Part shown: piece by piece, positions 36,101 through 42,324 of the stretch
How the letters are laid out: each line of letters opens with the position of its first letter
Position numbering within the stretch: position 1 is the first letter of the stretch
Assembly (NCBI RefSeq): GCF_028712165.1
Contig: NZ_JAQTQR010000016.1
Span: 1 to 42,324, forward strand
Length of the DNA: 42,324 bases
Origin: Sulfuricurvum sp.
GTDB taxonomy: Bacteria > Campylobacterota > Campylobacteria > Campylobacterales > Sulfurimonadaceae
Reading direction: 5' to 3'
The notes under the pieces: generated by a model
The model's input: only the letters and a program-made list of their open reading frames with translations
Told to the model about the DNA's origin: nothing
The model's database searches: none
Translations under genes and position numbers: made by a program

Positions 36101-37497
36101 GGGTTTTGAATATATTCTTTTTCGTAAATTTTATGCAGGGTATTGAGCGGCGTGAAATAATTGACACTCAAGAGGGTTGATTCTGAGGAACCCAAAAAGA
36201 GGATCCCATGATCTTTGAGGGCGTAATGAAAAAGAGAAAATGTCTCTTTTTGCGCGACAGGCAAAAGATAGATCAGTAGATTTCTGCAGCTGATGAGATC
36301 TTGATTGATAAACGGGGGATCTTGGAGAAGATCGTGATGGGTAAAAACAATGGATTGACGGAGAGTCTGTACTACTTTATACCCATCATTAAACGGGGTG
36401 AAATATTCGTCCAATAAGGTTTGATCCACCTCTTGGAGAGACTCTTTAGAATAAAAACCTGCGCGCGCTGTTGCAAGTGCATCATCATCGATATCGGTGG
36501 CAAAAATACGAATATCAAGATTTTTTTGGAGACGTTTACAAATTTCACTAACCAAAATTGCCAATGAATACGCCTCTTCTCCGGTCGAACAGGCAACGCA
36601 CCAAATGCGTAATTCATGATTTTCGGATTTTTTTTCCAAGGTGGAGGTCAGAGTATGCTCAAGAGCGTTAAATGCCTCTTTATCTCGAAAAAAAGCAGTG
36701 ACCCCAATCAAAATTTCCTGATACAAAAGTTGTGCTTCCTCATGATGCTCCAGTAAATATTCCGCATATTCCGGGAGTGAATCGATGTGAAGGGCCATCA
36801 TCCGTTTTTTAATCCTCCGTGAAACCGTCTCGTCTTTGTATTTTCGCAAATCGAGGTGAACTTGATTACGAAGTACGGTTTGGATCGTTTTCATCGGTTC
36901 CATCGTCGCATTTTTCAGGGGTGACTTAGATCCATGGATCAGATGATCAAGATGTCCCGGGATCTCTTCCAGAGTTAAAATATCGTCAATAACTCCAGCT
37001 TCAATGGCACTTTTCGGCATTCCATCATAATGGGTTTCTCCCAGTGACTGGGCTATAGTTCTCCCTCCGTGTTCTTTAATAGACCTCATCCCTTTTGTCC
37101 CATCATGCCCAGAGCCGCTTAATAAGATTCCAATGGTATTTTTTTTCTTGTACAAAGCCAAACTTTCAAAGAGTGTATCGACAGAAGGTGTCGGAGAATG
37201 AGGCATATTTTCAGCTTTTTCGAGGACAAGGCGATGATTTTTAAAATAAAGATTGCAGTTGGACGGGATAATGTAAATATGATCGGGAAGAAAGGCAGCG
37301 TCATAGTCTACTTCGGATACTGGGAGGAGGGAATGGTGCGCTAATATAGAAGCTAGGAGACTTTTATTATTGGGGGTCAAATGCTGTGCCACAATATATA
37401 TACAGCCTAAACCCGATGGCAGCAGTGGAACAAGTTTTTGCAACGCCTCCAAACCACCCGCACTGGATCCGATTCCGACATACGTATATTTTTTCAT
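33160..37497 (-). CDS. CheB-CheR-PAS hybrid histidine kinase
   Basis: This 1445-residue soluble protein fuses chemotaxis-type modules to a sensor kinase. CheB methylesterase: GSSAGG with catalytic S12, H39 in AQHL, D132 in GHDGT (residues 1-190). CheR methyltransferase: ILIGVTAFFRD near 262 and SAM loop CVACSTGEEAYS near 300 (205-460). A coiled coil of SSNEELQ heptads follows (660-695). Then come about four PAS domains (705-820, 835-950, 965-1080, 1090-1205). The kinase has H1232 in IAHQWRQPL, LINNAKDAI, DNGGGI and NGTGLGLYMS. No receiver domain is fused; the REC-HD-GYP protein downstream likely accepts the phosphate. What is methylated is unknown, as no chemoreceptor gene is adjacent. Confidence 0.95.
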   Translation of the reverse strand: MKKYTYVGIGSSAGGLEALQKLVPLLPSGLGCIYIVAQHLTPNNKSLLASILAHHSLLPVSEVDYDAAFLPDHIYIIPSNCNLYFKNHRLVLEKAENMPHSPTPSVDTLFESLALYKKKNTIGILLSGSGHDGTKGMRSIKEHGGRTIAQSLGETHYDGMPKSAIEAGVIDDILTLEEIPGHLDHLIHGSKSPLKNATMEPMKTIQTVLRNQVHLDLRKYKDETVSRRIKKRMMALHIDSLPEYAEYLLEHHEEAQLLYQEILIGVTAFFRDKEAFNALEHTLTSTLEKKSENHELRIWCVACSTGEEAYSLAILVSEICKRLQKNLDIRIFATDIDDDALATARAGFYSKESLQEVDQTLLDEYFTPFNDGYKVVQTLRQSIVFTHHDLLQDPPFINQDLISCRNLLIYLLPVAQKETFSLFHYALKDHGILFLGSSESTLLSVNYFTPLNTLHKIYEKEYIQNPPKISNHYFSKHLDQKSEKEPNPVTEIEMKNIEDQIAHTVFDFFAPHCIIVDQNFTMVYKKGAIPYIRFSDGFPTLNLLLNLDESLRYDVKTLLIRALASKNPESTKFIETASTSSDDTFVRVIAYPFNGLTGSPMLLLYFQELSSSDLQFNPGALTLPDESMMLKNLTSQLTTAREEIRLLSDELTINKETLQLMNEELQSSNEELQSSNEELETSNEELQSSNEELHVSLSHIENIQHQHALILNSTLDGILGFDMDMRHTFVNAAAAKMLGLSADELIGKKSNEFWQRTKSDGTAYLENECPLQNVLRLGKHHRGEEVFWRKDGTSFEVELVESPIIEGGKIIGAVISFHDITEQNRLEKIAIREHQLSDLYMSISGMLVMALDTNANILTINTEGCTILGLPSDQVIGKNWIDIFVPSESRDKFKEIFSSILSGEILIIPNNTFAVTDANNGRHLMSWTNAAIKDQEGNITGVICSAVDITKEDVLIQKLAQQENLYKLTFQEANIGIAHIGLDDSWIDANTYLCTLLGYTKEELLYMNLSDIIYPEDIAVDIHLKKLLLENQRNNYQVEKRYQHKNGNVIWVNHSAVLLHDEFGNPLYFLLIIRDISQLKFLMYELEMEKAERQNIIEYAPIPIMLHDDEGDIILTNFTLKECTGYSYKEIPTLDLWMDKLYPNISLPYKQELKLSYIQPIQGEPKEHHITVKTGENRVWLVSSVRLDHNHKNKPLIVSSAIDITEIQRKDEIMISQARQAAMGDMLAMIAHQWRQPLSIISMASNTLKAHLELDNEISDDVLEQVIETMDEQTHYLSRTIDDFRDFFKPDKVKDKVNMATIIEKLVTLIQKGLDNNGILLELPKNQEFEIHTYQNQLLQALINLINNAKDAIKEHNPTTGIIRIGLTREDREIIIQVCDNGGGISPSIKNTISQPYVTTKAENGTGLGLYMSNIIISKHLGGRLWWSSDSVGCCFYIGLPMILS
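35421..35513 (-). repeat. 21-bp tandem coding repeat (heptad coiled coil)
   Basis: Four to five copies of a 21-base unit encode SSNEELQ/TSNEELQ heptads between the CheR and PAS parts of the kinase. The unit length equals exactly two helical turns, so the coil can lengthen or shorten by replication slippage without a frameshift. Similar heptads are known in this protein family. Confidence 0.8.
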
Positions 37498-37517
37498 TTT
37501 AACCTAATTGTTGTTTT

Positions 37518-37571
37518 TGAGCGCTCACATATCTATATACATAATATAACAAGGATATTCTGTTATGTCAA
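37518..37571 (-). promoter_or_regulatory. Consensus promoter and palindrome of the kinase operon
   Basis: On the minus strand TTGACA (37571-37566) and TATATT (37548-37543) are separated by 17 bases, one of the best sigma-70 promoters in the window. Between the expected start of transcription (about 37536) and the ATG at 37497 lies the perfect palindrome TGAGCGCTCA (37518-37527), a possible operator. Confidence 0.7.
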
Positions 37572-37638
37572 GTTTAAATAAAAATAAATATAAGATGATT
37601 TTTTAATCAGTATTGTAATTTTTTGCTTTTACAGAAAC

Positions 37639-37683
37639 TTATGCTGATTTAAGGGCGCTTTGAAATGAAAAAGGGTTAGTAAT
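37639..37683 (-). pseudogene. Remnant of a nitrate-reductase-like 3' end
   Basis: On the minus strand this stretch encodes TNPFSFQSALKSA and a stop. It matches the C-terminus of the complete-ended reductase gene at 40552 (LNDPFSSQSALKSAQVTL). In DNA, 36 bases align to 40580-40615 with 29 identities and no gaps, and most changes are at synonymous positions. It has no start codon and is followed at once by the right copy of the 59-bp repeat, so it is a scar of a second reductase copy or of a rearrangement. Confidence 0.65.
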
Positions 37684-37741
37684 AAAAATACCCTTTAAAA
37701 ACAGTGATTGCGTGAGAGATACCATGTCGCAATCGCGTAAT
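37683..37741. repeat. 59-bp direct repeat, right copy
   Basis: This copy contains the 3' end of the small membrane-protein gene (stop at 37695) plus 12 bases beyond it. It is 58/59 identical to 31539-31597, 6144 bp away in the same orientation. Together they bracket the kinase/response-regulator operon and its promoter. Confidence 0.9.
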
Positions 37742-37997
37742 CATTATAGGGTGTTTCACGCTGAGCAACGGGAATGGAATCGTTGCGAAGTTTGCTTCGG
37801 ATGATTCCAAAGACAATAAAACCTAAAAGCAACGTTCCTAGTACGATAAACCAATCACTCGTCCACCATACAAACCCTGCAATAATATAGTTTCCATAAC
37901 TCAGTGCATATCCCAATATCCGTGCAAAAAATCGGCATTGACGTGTCGGCAATGTAGGCGTTGGATCAATATGGAAAGTTAATTGCTCATTATTCAT
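37695..37997 (-). CDS. Small two-helix membrane protein
   Basis: The 100-residue protein has two hydrophobic segments (about 27-45 and 48-66) and then a basic cytoplasmic tail (IRSKLRNDSIPVAQRET) ending in an aromatic stretch (YNDYAIATWYLSRNHCF). There is no other Met that could serve as start, and no RBS precedes ATG 37997; a TATAAT lies only seven bases before it, suggesting a leaderless message. The family is not recognised. Its 3' end is duplicated at 31539, which shows that this gene was the site of a rearrangement. Confidence 0.7.
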   Translation of the reverse strand: MNNEQLTFHIDPTPTLPTRQCRFFARILGYALSYGNYIIAGFVWWTSDWFIVLGTLLLGFIVFGIIRSKLRNDSIPVAQRETPYNDYAIATWYLSRNHCF

Positions 37998-38003
37998 AGA
38001 TAA

Positions 38004-38011
38004 ATTATAGC
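38004..38011 (-). promoter_or_regulatory. Extended -10 box immediately before the 37997 start
   Basis: Minus-strand GCTATAAT ends seven bases from the ATG, so transcription would start at or next to the A of the start codon. No Shine-Dalgarno sequence fits between. Confidence 0.45.
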
Positions 38012-38031
38012 GGATGGTGGTTTAAGGGTGC

Positions 38032-40449
38032 TTATAATGTATTCGTCTCAAAATAGTTGAGCAGATCCGTATAAGTTAAAGGACGGCTATGCCAGTATCC
38101 TTGAATAGCAAAACATTCCAAATCATTTAAAATAGTGACTTGTTCGATCGTCTCGGCACCTTCGGCTATTGTTTTAATTCCTAGGGATGTAGCCATTGTG
38201 ATAATTGCCTGAACGATAGCTCGGTCGTGCGGATCCGTTACCAGATCATCGACAAAGGATTTATCGATTTTGAGCGTGGAGACCGGGAATTTTTTTAGAT
38301 AAGACATAGAAGAATATCCGGTTCCGAAGTCATCGATTGAAAAAGTGATACCGTGAACTGTCAGCTGGTTCATCTTTTCAATAGCGAGTGTTGGATTATC
38401 GACCAAAGCTCCTTCTGTGATTTCAAGTTCCAGCTTTTCAAAAGGGAACCCTGTTTCCTGCAATGCTTTTGTAATGATCTCATTGAGATGCTGATTTCGA
38501 AACTGGACAGGAGAGAGATTGACGGATATTTTGGGGATGAAACCGGTAGTTTCGGAGAGTTTCATCATTTTCGATAATGCCTCTTTGAGAATCCATTCAC
38601 CTAAGGTAATGATTAGATCGGTCTCTTCGGCAATCGGAATAAAGTATGCGGGGTTCATAAATCCAAGAGTTGGGCTATTCCAGCGTATGAGAACTTCTAA
38701 TCCTATAAACTGTTTTTCACGTGTATTGTATTTAGGCTGATAGACGAGAAAGAGCTCATCCGAACCGATCGCCTTGCGAAGAGCATTTTCGATAATCAAT
38801 GTTCCAGAAACAAAATCGCCGTTGGTCGGTTCAAAAAAGAGATACGTGTTTTTGCCTTTGATTTTTGCTCCGTACATTGCCATGTCGGCAGCTTTGATCA
38901 ATGTCTCAGCATCGTCTCCATCCTGCGGATACAACGCAATACCGATACTGGCAGTCATATAAATATCATTTTGATCAATAAAAAATGGTTCCTTCATCAA
39001 ATGTAAAATGTCATGAACAGATTTTTCTATTGATTCTTTGGAGTCAGAGAATTCGGTTATAATCGCAAATTCATCTCCCCCTAAGCGGACACAGAATCGG
39101 TTCTCATCACATATCTGAGCGAATCGATCGGCAAGATTTTGTAAGAGCTGATCTCCGACTGAATGACCGAGTGAATCATTGACCATTTTAAAGCGATCCA
39201 AGTCGATATAGATAAGGCCGAAAATTTTGTCGTTTTCCTGTGCTTCAAGGATTTGAGTATTAAGACGTTCACGGAAGAAATGACGGTTTGGAAGTTTGGT
39301 CAGAGGGTCGAATAAAATCAATTGTTGAAGATGTTCTTCCGTATGTTTACGATCTTCGATGTCTTCGATAACACCGATATAATGAGTGATTTTTCCATCA
39401 TTATCCAATACAGGAGAGATGGTTTCCAAACACCAGTAGATTGCACCGTTTTTTTTCTGATTTTTAAATTCTCCTCTCCATGTAAAACCCTTGGAAATTG
39501 TTTCCCACATATTTTTGTATATTTCTGAGCTATTGAGATGGGTTCGCATTACATTGGGTTTTTTGCCGATGAGTTCTTGCCGGGTATAACCGTTGATTTT
39601 ACTAAAGGCTTTATTGACATATTCGATAATACCTTGTGTGTTTGTGATAATGATTCCGTTTCCGCTTTGTTCCAATGCATGCGTAAGCATTAGCAATCGC
39701 TGTCGGCTTGTTTCAAACGCTTTTTCACTTCCGATCAGTCGGCGTCCTAAAAACAATATCATACCAATACCGATGATCCAGAGAATCAAGTGGGTCAAGA
39801 TCAGATTTGAAATACTATCTCGCTCAATAAGTTTATATGAGTCCAAAGGGATTGTGACATCGGTCGCACCCCGTAACCCGCCGACGGGGATTCCTGTCCA
39901 GGCATGACATTTTATACACCCCTGTTCCATATACATCGGCTGCATCATACGTAGATATCTTTTTCCGTCGACTTGGATGATCTCTGTGTACTCTTTTTTT
40001 CCTGATGAAAGGATATCAAGAGCTTTGGATTCCCACGTATCTGGAGCATTTTCGGGATTCATATATACTTTTGCAGTAATCCGTGCTTTGACTCCGTAGA
40101 GTTTCCCGTAGTCATTCATAATTTCTCGTAACATTGTTGCCGGATTGTAGAGAGTGAGCATTTTCCCGCTGCTGATATTAACATCACGATCTTTTATATT
40201 GGCAAGAAACGGGATAGGTTTTGTGTTTTCATCGACCGTGAGATATGCTCCGCCATGGCGTGTTGCCCACAAACGGAAAGCGAGGTCTTTGTTTAGATTG
40301 GTTTTTGCTTCTTGGGTAGCAAGTTGCAGTATTTGTTGATTGATATTATGAATATTCCAAATTAACGAGGTGAGGATAAGGATCATGAACCCGATAATAA
40401 AAAGGGGAATATATTTGGATAGAGTAACCGCTTTAGTGATGTTAGGCAC
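38032..40449 (-). CDS. Periplasmic heme-c sensor (DUF3365-like)–PAS–GGDEF–EAL protein
   Basis: The 805-residue membrane protein has helix 1 at about 12-32 and helix 2 at about 216-236, enclosing a 180-residue periplasmic domain. That domain resembles DUF3365/Tll0287-type sensors and carries C178-I-K-C181-H182, a c-type heme site. A PAS domain follows (about 255-370). The cyclase site is intact (GGDEF, 457-461) but lacks an RxxD I-site at the normal place. The EAL domain has E585-V-L, SVNLS, EITEG, DDFGTGYSS (706-714), LKIDK and EGAET (763-767), all close to active forms. It could couple heme redox state or ligand (O2, NO) to c-di-GMP. The start is GTG with AAGGAAG before it. It lies 102 bp downstream of the nitrate-reductase-like gene. 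Confidence 0.93.
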   Translation of the reverse strand: MPNITKAVTLSKYIPLFIIGFMILILTSLIWNIHNINQQILQLATQEAKTNLNKDLAFRLWATRHGGAYLTVDENTKPIPFLANIKDRDVNISSGKMLTLYNPATMLREIMNDYGKLYGVKARITAKVYMNPENAPDTWESKALDILSSGKKEYTEIIQVDGKRYLRMMQPMYMEQGCIKCHAWTGIPVGGLRGATDVTIPLDSYKLIERDSISNLILTHLILWIIGIGMILFLGRRLIGSEKAFETSRQRLLMLTHALEQSGNGIIITNTQGIIEYVNKAFSKINGYTRQELIGKKPNVMRTHLNSSEIYKNMWETISKGFTWRGEFKNQKKNGAIYWCLETISPVLDNDGKITHYIGVIEDIEDRKHTEEHLQQLILFDPLTKLPNRHFFRERLNTQILEAQENDKIFGLIYIDLDRFKMVNDSLGHSVGDQLLQNLADRFAQICDENRFCVRLGGDEFAIITEFSDSKESIEKSVHDILHLMKEPFFIDQNDIYMTASIGIALYPQDGDDAETLIKAADMAMYGAKIKGKNTYLFFEPTNGDFVSGTLIIENALRKAIGSDELFLVYQPKYNTREKQFIGLEVLIRWNSPTLGFMNPAYFIPIAEETDLIITLGEWILKEALSKMMKLSETTGFIPKISVNLSPVQFRNQHLNEIITKALQETGFPFEKLELEITEGALVDNPTLAIEKMNQLTVHGITFSIDDFGTGYSSMSYLKKFPVSTLKIDKSFVDDLVTDPHDRAIVQAIITMATSLGIKTIAEGAETIEQVTILNDLECFAIQGYWHSRPLTYTDLLNYFETNTL

Positions 40450-40491
40450 GGAAAACTTCCTTTGATCTTTATCCTGAATGACTTATCAATG

Positions 40492-40499
40492 ATAATAGC
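40492..40499 (-). promoter_or_regulatory. Extended -10 promoter of the heme-sensor gene
   Basis: Minus-strand GCTATTAT at 40499-40492 gives a leader of about 35 bases to the GTG start at 40449. No -35 box is apparent. Confidence 0.4.
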
Positions 40500-40551
40500 A
40501 CAATGTTTTTGAATATTGCTAAGTTAAAGGAGAAAATACCTATACACAGTC

Positions 40552-42324
40552 TCACACCAAATTTTTAAGAGTGACTTGAGCCGATTTTAAGGCACTTTGG
40601 GATGAAAAAGGGTCATTTAATGCAGGAACCAGAGTATTGATCGGGTTTTTCGGATAACCAAACGGGGCAAACAGATGGTTGGGTGAGAGTTTTCCGAAAC
40701 GGACGGGAAGTTCGAGAGAACCGAGATTATTACTGATAATTGCAATGTCTCCCTCCTGCAGACCTTTCTTTAGCGCTTCATCACTGTTCATCAGAAGATA
40801 GGGTGCTTCTTCTCCTTTGAGCAACTCTTCGACTTGCCCGGTACGGGTCATTGTATGCCACTGTTTTTTAGTTCGGCCGGTAATCAATACAAACGTATCG
40901 GTATCCAGATGAGGAGAAGAGGAGATGATCGGATGAAATTGTGCCTTGAGCGTTGCTGTGGCAAAGCATTCATCCGTATAAAGGCGTTCACCTCCCCATT
41001 GGTATGAAAGGGATTCGTACTTTTGGGTGCTTTGATCGCATAATCGATTTTTTGTGAGGGATTTATAGTCGTTATAGATCGCTTCTGTATCGGTGTAGTC
41101 GAAGCCTTCAAATCCCAGTTTCTGTGCTACATAGCAAATAATATCGCTGTCGCTTTTGGCTTTATCAGGGCCGGATTTAAAAGGGCGTACTCTTTTGATA
41201 AAGCGTTCCGAGTTGGTCATGCTCCCCTCTTTTTCTCCCCATGAAAGTGTCGGAAGGACGAGATTGGCAAGCGATGCCGTTTCACTGAGAACACAGTCTT
41301 GGACAACCAAAAAAAGCTCAGGATTACTAAATGCCCGCTCCGTCTTTTTCAGATCGGGAAGGGTTAGAAGGGGATTAGTGCAGGCAACCCATAAAAAGCG
41401 GATTTTATTCTCCAAGATAGCATCGACGGCATCGGTAACAGTGATACCGGGAGTAGGGGAAATCGTATTGGTCGGGAGGTTCCAATACACTTCGCAAACT
41501 GCTCTATCGTCCGGATTGCGCACATCCCGGTATCCCGGGAGTCCGTTAGAGAGATATCCCACTTCCCGTCCACCCATCGCGTTTGGCTGACCTGTGAGTG
41601 AGAGAGGGAGCCCTTTTTGGGCATTTATGCGTCCTGTTGCCAAAAATAGGTTGATAAATCCGAGATTGCGCATAACTCCGTCAACCGCTTGATTGAGCCC
41701 CTGACACCATAATCCGAGTATCTTTTTATTGGATGCGAAGAGTTCAACCAGTGATTCGACATCGTTCAAAGAGAGTCCACAGGATGCGACGGATTCTGCA
41801 AACGGTATTTCGATTGCAGCATTTATTGTTTGCTCGAACCCTTCGGTTGCACGGTCTATAAAGGCGGTATCGCATGCCCCGCGTCGATAAAGCTCGGCTA
41901 AAAGGGCATTATAAAGGGTCGTATCGCTTCCGCCGGAGAGTCCTATCCAGAGATCGCTTTTTTCGGCTGTTTCGGTATAGATCGGATCGATGACGATGAT
42001 TTTTGTCTCCGGATGGGCTTTTTTACGGGCCAGTATTCTGCGGAAGATGACCGGATGTGCCCATGCGGGATTGGAACCGCTGATGATTATGACGTCTGCA
42101 TCATCGATATCGGCGTAACTGCCTACGGGACCGTCACTGCCGAAAGCCATTTTGTGGGCGACAACGGCGGTTGCCATGCAAAGGCGGGAGTTTGCATCGA
42201 CGTTGTTGGTTCCTAGATGTCCTTTGATCAATTTTGTAAAGAGATAGCTCTCTTCGGTAAGAAGCTGTCCTGAGAGGTAAAAGTAGAGGGCATCTTTGGG
42301 AAGATCGGAAATGTTTTTGGCGAG
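40552..42324 (-). CDS. Molybdopterin nitrate reductase-type catalytic subunit, 5' end outside the window
   Basis: The frame is open to the right window edge, so about 590 C-terminal residues are seen and the N-terminal [4Fe-4S] domain is missing. Visible are IKGHLGTNNVDANSRLCM with the Cys that ligates Mo, DVIIISGSNPAWAHPVIFRRI, KIIVIDP, SGGSDTTLYNALLA, LPTLSWGEKEGSMTNSERFIKRV and the C-terminal molybdopterin-binding barrel (VLITGRTKKQWHTMTRTGQV). NSRLCM with TNN and the single-subunit form point to the assimilatory NasA/NarB or periplasmic NapA branch; the start of the gene would be needed to see a Tat signal. The C-terminal sequence is duplicated as a remnant at 37639-37683. Confidence 0.88.
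   Translation of the reverse strand, partial: LAKNISDLPKDALYFYLSGQLLTEESYLFTKLIKGHLGTNNVDANSRLCMATAVVAHKMAFGSDGPVGSYADIDDADVIIISGSNPAWAHPVIFRRILARKKAHPETKIIVIDPIYTETAEKSDLWIGLSGGSDTTLYNALLAELYRRGACDTAFIDRATEGFEQTINAAIEIPFAESVASCGLSLNDVESLVELFASNKKILGLWCQGLNQAVDGVMRNLGFINLFLATGRINAQKGLPLSLTGQPNAMGGREVGYLSNGLPGYRDVRNPDDRAVCEVYWNLPTNTISPTPGITVTDAVDAILENKIRFLWVACTNPLLTLPDLKKTERAFSNPELFLVVQDCVLSETASLANLVLPTLSWGEKEGSMTNSERFIKRVRPFKSGPDKAKSDSDIICYVAQKLGFEGFDYTDTEAIYNDYKSLTKNRLCDQSTQKYESLSYQWGGERLYTDECFATATLKAQFHPIISSSPHLDTDTFVLITGRTKKQWHTMTRTGQVEELLKGEEAPYLLMNSDEALKKGLQEGDIAIISNNLGSLELPVRFGKLSPNHLFAPFGYPKNPINTLVPALNDPFSSQSALKSAQVTLKNLV

Noticed and set aside
31091-38017. Shared ATTATAGCGGATGG at 31091 and 38004 as another repeat pair
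   Set aside because: The shared part is the minus-strand extended -10 box with a few neighbouring bases; too short to call a repeat.

Overview
The window looks like chromosomal DNA of a free-living Campylobacterota bacterium (former Epsilonproteobacteria), most like the Sulfuricurvum/Sulfurimonas group. The reasons are the aminotransferase–murC–mutS2 cluster, a tlyA–ribF pair, atpB apart from the rest of the ATP synthase genes, a DUF1104-like secreted protein, extended -10 promoters (GCTATAAT type) with weak or absent -35 boxes, and a molybdopterin nitrate-reductase-type enzyme. This placement is inference from gene content; no database was searched. No tRNA, rRNA, CRISPR array or complete insertion sequence was seen.

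Layout. 1-1926: two tandem copies of an eight-helix membrane protein (the first cut by the window edge) with a MazF-type toxin-antitoxin module between them. 1943-7436: a tightly overlapping housekeeping operon for cell-wall precursors and recombination control (dapC-like aminotransferase, unknown, murC, unknown, mutS2). 7437-11065: an accessory island in small intergenic repeats, with a membrane coiled-coil protein, a gene remnant, a His/Gly/Asp-rich secreted protein, a DUF2971 protein and a Phd/ParE toxin-antitoxin pair. 11172-15299: a Sel1-repeat protein, ligA, and a convergent NDH-2-like flavoprotein whose 3' end overlaps ligA. 15445-19230: a GAF-PAS-GGDEF-EAL c-di-GMP protein translationally coupled to tlyA and ribF. 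19291-27705: a cytochrome c, atpB, a small membrane protein, a thiE/tenI-like gene, gatB, a K+ channel with a separate RCK partner, gpsA, an SLC13 permease and a Dabb protein. 27784-31535: a DUF1104-like secreted protein, a mutarotase and Uup-type ABC-F ATPase (minus strand), and a glycine-zipper protein.

31539-42324 is mainly a signalling block on the minus strand. A 1445-residue CheB-CheR-PAS-histidine kinase and a REC-HD-GYP regulator with a degenerate GGDEF-like tail form one operon. That operon is bracketed by a 59-bp direct repeat (58/59 identical), which is the 3' end of a small membrane-protein gene. A short remnant resembling the C-terminus of the nitrate reductase gene lies against the right repeat copy. 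Next come the small membrane protein, a heme-c (CxxCH) sensor fused to PAS-GGDEF-EAL, and the nitrate-reductase-like gene running off the window.

The strongest leads are the 59-bp repeats with the reductase remnant (a scar of insertion or duplication of a two-component c-di-GMP operon), the c-type-heme cyclase/phosphodiesterase beside a nitrate reductase, and the paired repeats in the island after mutS2. Three complete proteins carry c-di-GMP domains (15445-17715, 31645-33147, 38032-40449).
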